A stretch of DNA of 6,626 nt from Frankiaceae bacterium. GTDB taxonomy: Bacteria; Actinomycetota; Actinomycetes; JAFAQI01. The stretch lies in the NCBI GenBank assembly GCA_030840615.1, contig JAVEEE010000440.1, positions 1 through 6,626 on the forward strand, written 5' to 3'. The notes beneath the pieces are model-generated. The model did not search any database, was not told where the DNA came from, and was given only the letters and a program-made list of their open reading frames with translations. Position numbers and translations under genes: made by a program. This document shows, one piece after another, positions 5,236 to 6,626 of this stretch (position 1 is the stretch's first letter; every line of letters begins with the position of its first letter).

Positions 5236-6428
5236 GTCGTCGACTGCTCGGCCTGCGCCAGCCACTCCCGCTGTGTTGTCAGCGCTTGCTCGGTCTCGCC
5301 CGCGAGACGGTCGTCTCCGCTGGTCTTCGCCCGGGCGAGGCGTGCCTCGAGCTTGGTCACCGATTCGCGCAGCCGGATCACCAACGGCGACTCCGTCACC
5401 GTGACGTGTCGCGACGTCGTCCCGGCTTCGCGCACCTTCTGCTCGACGGCGGCCAGGCGTTGTTCGAGCGACCCCATGCTCTCGCGCGGCACCTTGCCGA
5501 TCTTCTCCCACTTGTCATGGATGACACGCAGTCGCTTTCGGGCCCCGTCGAGGTCACTGGCCGGGTCCAGCGACTCGGCCTCGGCGAGCAGCGCCTCTTT
5601 GGCTTGAAGGTTGCCGGTGAACTCGGCATCGCGAGCCGAGAGCGCTTCGCTGCGCTTGCCGAAGAACTCGTCCTGCGCGGTCTTGAACCGAGCCCACAAC
5701 GCGTCGTCGGCTTCGCGCCCGGCCCGGCCCGCCGCTTTCCACTCCGCCATCAGCTCCTTGAACCGGCGGGCGGTCGGGGCCCACTCCTCGGATGCGGCGA
5801 TCTTCTCGGCCTCCGCTGCGAGACGCTCCTTCTGCGCAGCGGCGCCCTCGCGTTGCTTGTCGAGCTCGGCGAAGTGGCCGCGGCGCCGCCGGTCGAAGTC
5901 GCGCCGCGAAGCGGACAGCCGTTCCCACAGCTCGGTGTCGGTCTTGCGGTCGACGCCGCGGATCGTCTTCCACTCCTCGACGATGGCCCGGAAGCGGTCT
6001 CCGGTGGCGCGCCAGTCGGTGCCGGCGGCCAGCCGCTCGGCCTCTTCGACCAGCCCGCGCTTGCGGTCGGCGGCGGCGACAGCCGCCTGCTGCTTGGCGG
6101 CTACCTGCTCCGCGCGGCGCTCGTCGACCTTCGCGAGCACTGCGGCGAGGCGCGAGTCGAGCGCGGCGAGGTCGCCCAGCACGCTGGCGGTCGGCAGCAA
6201 GGCTTGCAGCTTGCGCACGGCCGAAGCGACCGCTTTGGGATCCGCGGACGGCGACGTGATCCGAGCCTCGAGGATGCCGACCTCCGCCGCCACGTCCTCG
6301 TAACGGCGCTCGTAGTAGGCCAACCCCTCCTCGACCGGGCCGGCCTGCCAGGACCCGATCGCGCGCTCACCATCGGCGGTCCGGACATAGACGGTCCCGT
6401 CGTCCGCGATCCGCCCCCACTCGCTCAT
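5232..6428 (-). CDS. DUF349 domain protein with three repeats, coiled coil
   Basis: The 398-residue cytoplasmic protein opens with EWGRIADDGTVYVRT, typical of the actinobacterial DUF349 N-terminus. A long helical segment (about 33-122) is followed by three DUF349 repeats at about 125-190, 200-266 and 277-336. Repeats 1 and 2 keep the WK and LWxR(L/F) positions (Trp153/Trp168 and Trp230/Trp245). Repeat 3 keeps Trp307 but has LEQRL where the second Trp would be. Residues 348-393 are a charged heptad-like coiled coil. No signal peptide or membrane segment is present. The molecular function of DUF349 is not established. The start is taken as ATG 6428; ATG 6437, three codons upstream, is possible. 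Neither has a clear SD. The gene is convergent with the glutaredoxin gene, sharing a four-base stop overlap, and divergent from the partial gene at the right edge. Confidence 0.92.
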   Translation of the reverse strand: MSEWGRIADDGTVYVRTADGERAIGSWQAGPVEEGLAYYERRYEDVAAEVGILEARITSPSADPKAVASAVRKLQALLPTASVLGDLAALDSRLAAVLAKVDERRAEQVAAKQQAAVAAADRKRGLVEEAERLAAGTDWRATGDRFRAIVEEWKTIRGVDRKTDTELWERLSASRRDFDRRRRGHFAELDKQREGAAAQKERLAAEAEKIAASEEWAPTARRFKELMAEWKAAGRAGREADDALWARFKTAQDEFFGKRSEALSARDAEFTGNLQAKEALLAEAESLDPASDLDGARKRLRVIHDKWEKIGKVPRESMGSLEQRLAAVEQKVREAGTTSRHVTVTESPLVIRLRESVTKLEARLARAKTSGDDRLAGETEQALTTQREWLAQAEQSTT

Positions 6429-6451
6429 CAGGCGCATCCAAACACGTCCAG

Positions 6452-6463
6452 GCCCCGCGGGGC
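6452..6463. repeat. 12-bp perfect GC palindrome upstream of the DUF349 gene
   Basis: GCCCCGCGGGGC is its own reverse complement and lies 24 bases upstream of ATG 6428 on the DUF349 side. It could be a protein site or, in RNA, a small hairpin in the leader. Self-complementary GC runs are frequent by chance at this base composition. Confidence 0.3.
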
Positions 6464-6489
6464 AGCGGCGTCACAAGTTCACGAGCGCT

Positions 6490-6519
6490 TTGTGCACCTG
6501 TTCACAAGCGACGTAGACT
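6490..6519 (+). promoter_or_regulatory. Sigma-70-type promoter for the right-edge gene
   Basis: TTGTGC at 6490-6495 and TAGACT at 6514-6519 are separated by 18 bases, matching a housekeeping promoter with a good -10 and a moderate -35. Initiation near 6526 would give a leader of about 25 bases before ATG 6551. CACAA/TTGTG half-sites overlap and flank the -35. Confidence 0.5.
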
Positions 6520-6540
6520 CGATTCCCGAACCCCATCGCC

Positions 6541-6546
6541 AGGAGA
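6541..6546 (+). promoter_or_regulatory. Ribosome binding site of the right-edge gene
   Basis: AGGAGA lies four bases before ATG 6551, a strong SD. It is one of the few clear SD sequences in the window and fixes the start of the truncated gene. Confidence 0.75.
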
Positions 6547-6550
6547 CATC

Positions 6551-6626
6551 ATGCCGGTGCCGCGCGCCGCCGCTTCGCGGCGGTCGGATCGGTCCGGCGA
6601 CTCGGGCCGTGCGAGCAGCCGGGACG
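6551..6626 (+). CDS. Partial gene, first 25 codons only, product not identifiable
   Basis: An open frame begins MPVPRAAASRRSD and runs off the window without a stop. It is supported by a strong SD and a promoter upstream. The visible part is Arg/Ser/Ala/Gly-rich, hydrophilic and probably disordered, with no signal peptide. In several actinobacterial genomes DUF349 genes lie close to the stringent-response synthetase relA, whose actinobacterial form has a low-complexity N-terminal extension. That makes a RelA/SpoT homologue one guess from context only; nothing in these residues shows it. Confidence 0.65.
   Translation, partial: MPVPRAAASRRSDRSGDSGRASSRD

Noticed and set aside
5611..6303. 230-residue plus-strand frame opposite DUF349
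   Set aside because: It is a Ser/Ala/Arg-rich mirror of the repetitive DUF349 coding sequence with no start signal.

Overview
The window is very GC-rich, with C or G in nearly every third codon position, GTG starts and close packing. Together with a bifunctional penicillin-binding protein, a three-repeat DUF349 protein and SD-poor starts, this points to a chromosomal segment of a high-GC Gram-positive bacterium (Actinomycetota). I cannot name the genus. I see no mobile element, CRISPR array, tRNA or rRNA.

Layout, left to right. (1) The 5' end of an unrecognised gene runs off the left edge on the minus strand. (2) Divergent from it is a class A penicillin-binding protein (transglycosylase plus transpeptidase) with a 74-residue Pro/Ser/Thr-rich C-terminal tail. 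(3) Convergent with it is a secreted CAP/SCP-domain (YkwD-type) protein on the minus strand, with a signal peptide and a His/Ser/Thr/Pro-rich tail. (4) The 277-base divergent region upstream of the CAP gene contains, on the minus strand, a sequence that folds as a cyclic di-GMP-I (GEMM-I) riboswitch aptamer, followed by a possible RBS-sequestering expression platform. (5) In the other direction lies an operon-like pair: an AMP-forming acyl-CoA synthetase followed, with a GTGA stop/start overlap, by a small glutaredoxin-like protein. (6) Convergent with these, its stop codon overlapping theirs, is a DUF349 coiled-coil protein. (7) Divergent from DUF349 is the start of another gene with a good promoter and RBS, cut off at the right edge.

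The most interesting element is the minus-strand riboswitch. It has a GNRA-capped hairpin, the GCAAAG strand, a second hairpin, and the AGCC and UGCC segments of the GEMM-I motif. The base that separates c-di-GMP binders from cGAMP binders is the G expected of a c-di-GMP sensor. Downstream, one short segment can pair either with the gene's Shine-Dalgarno sequence or with the foot of the aptamer. This suggests a translational switch linking intracellular c-di-GMP to export of a CAP-domain protein. The neighbouring PBP concerns the cell envelope. The ligase/glutaredoxin pair and the DUF349 gene look like unrelated housekeeping functions that happen to be adjacent.
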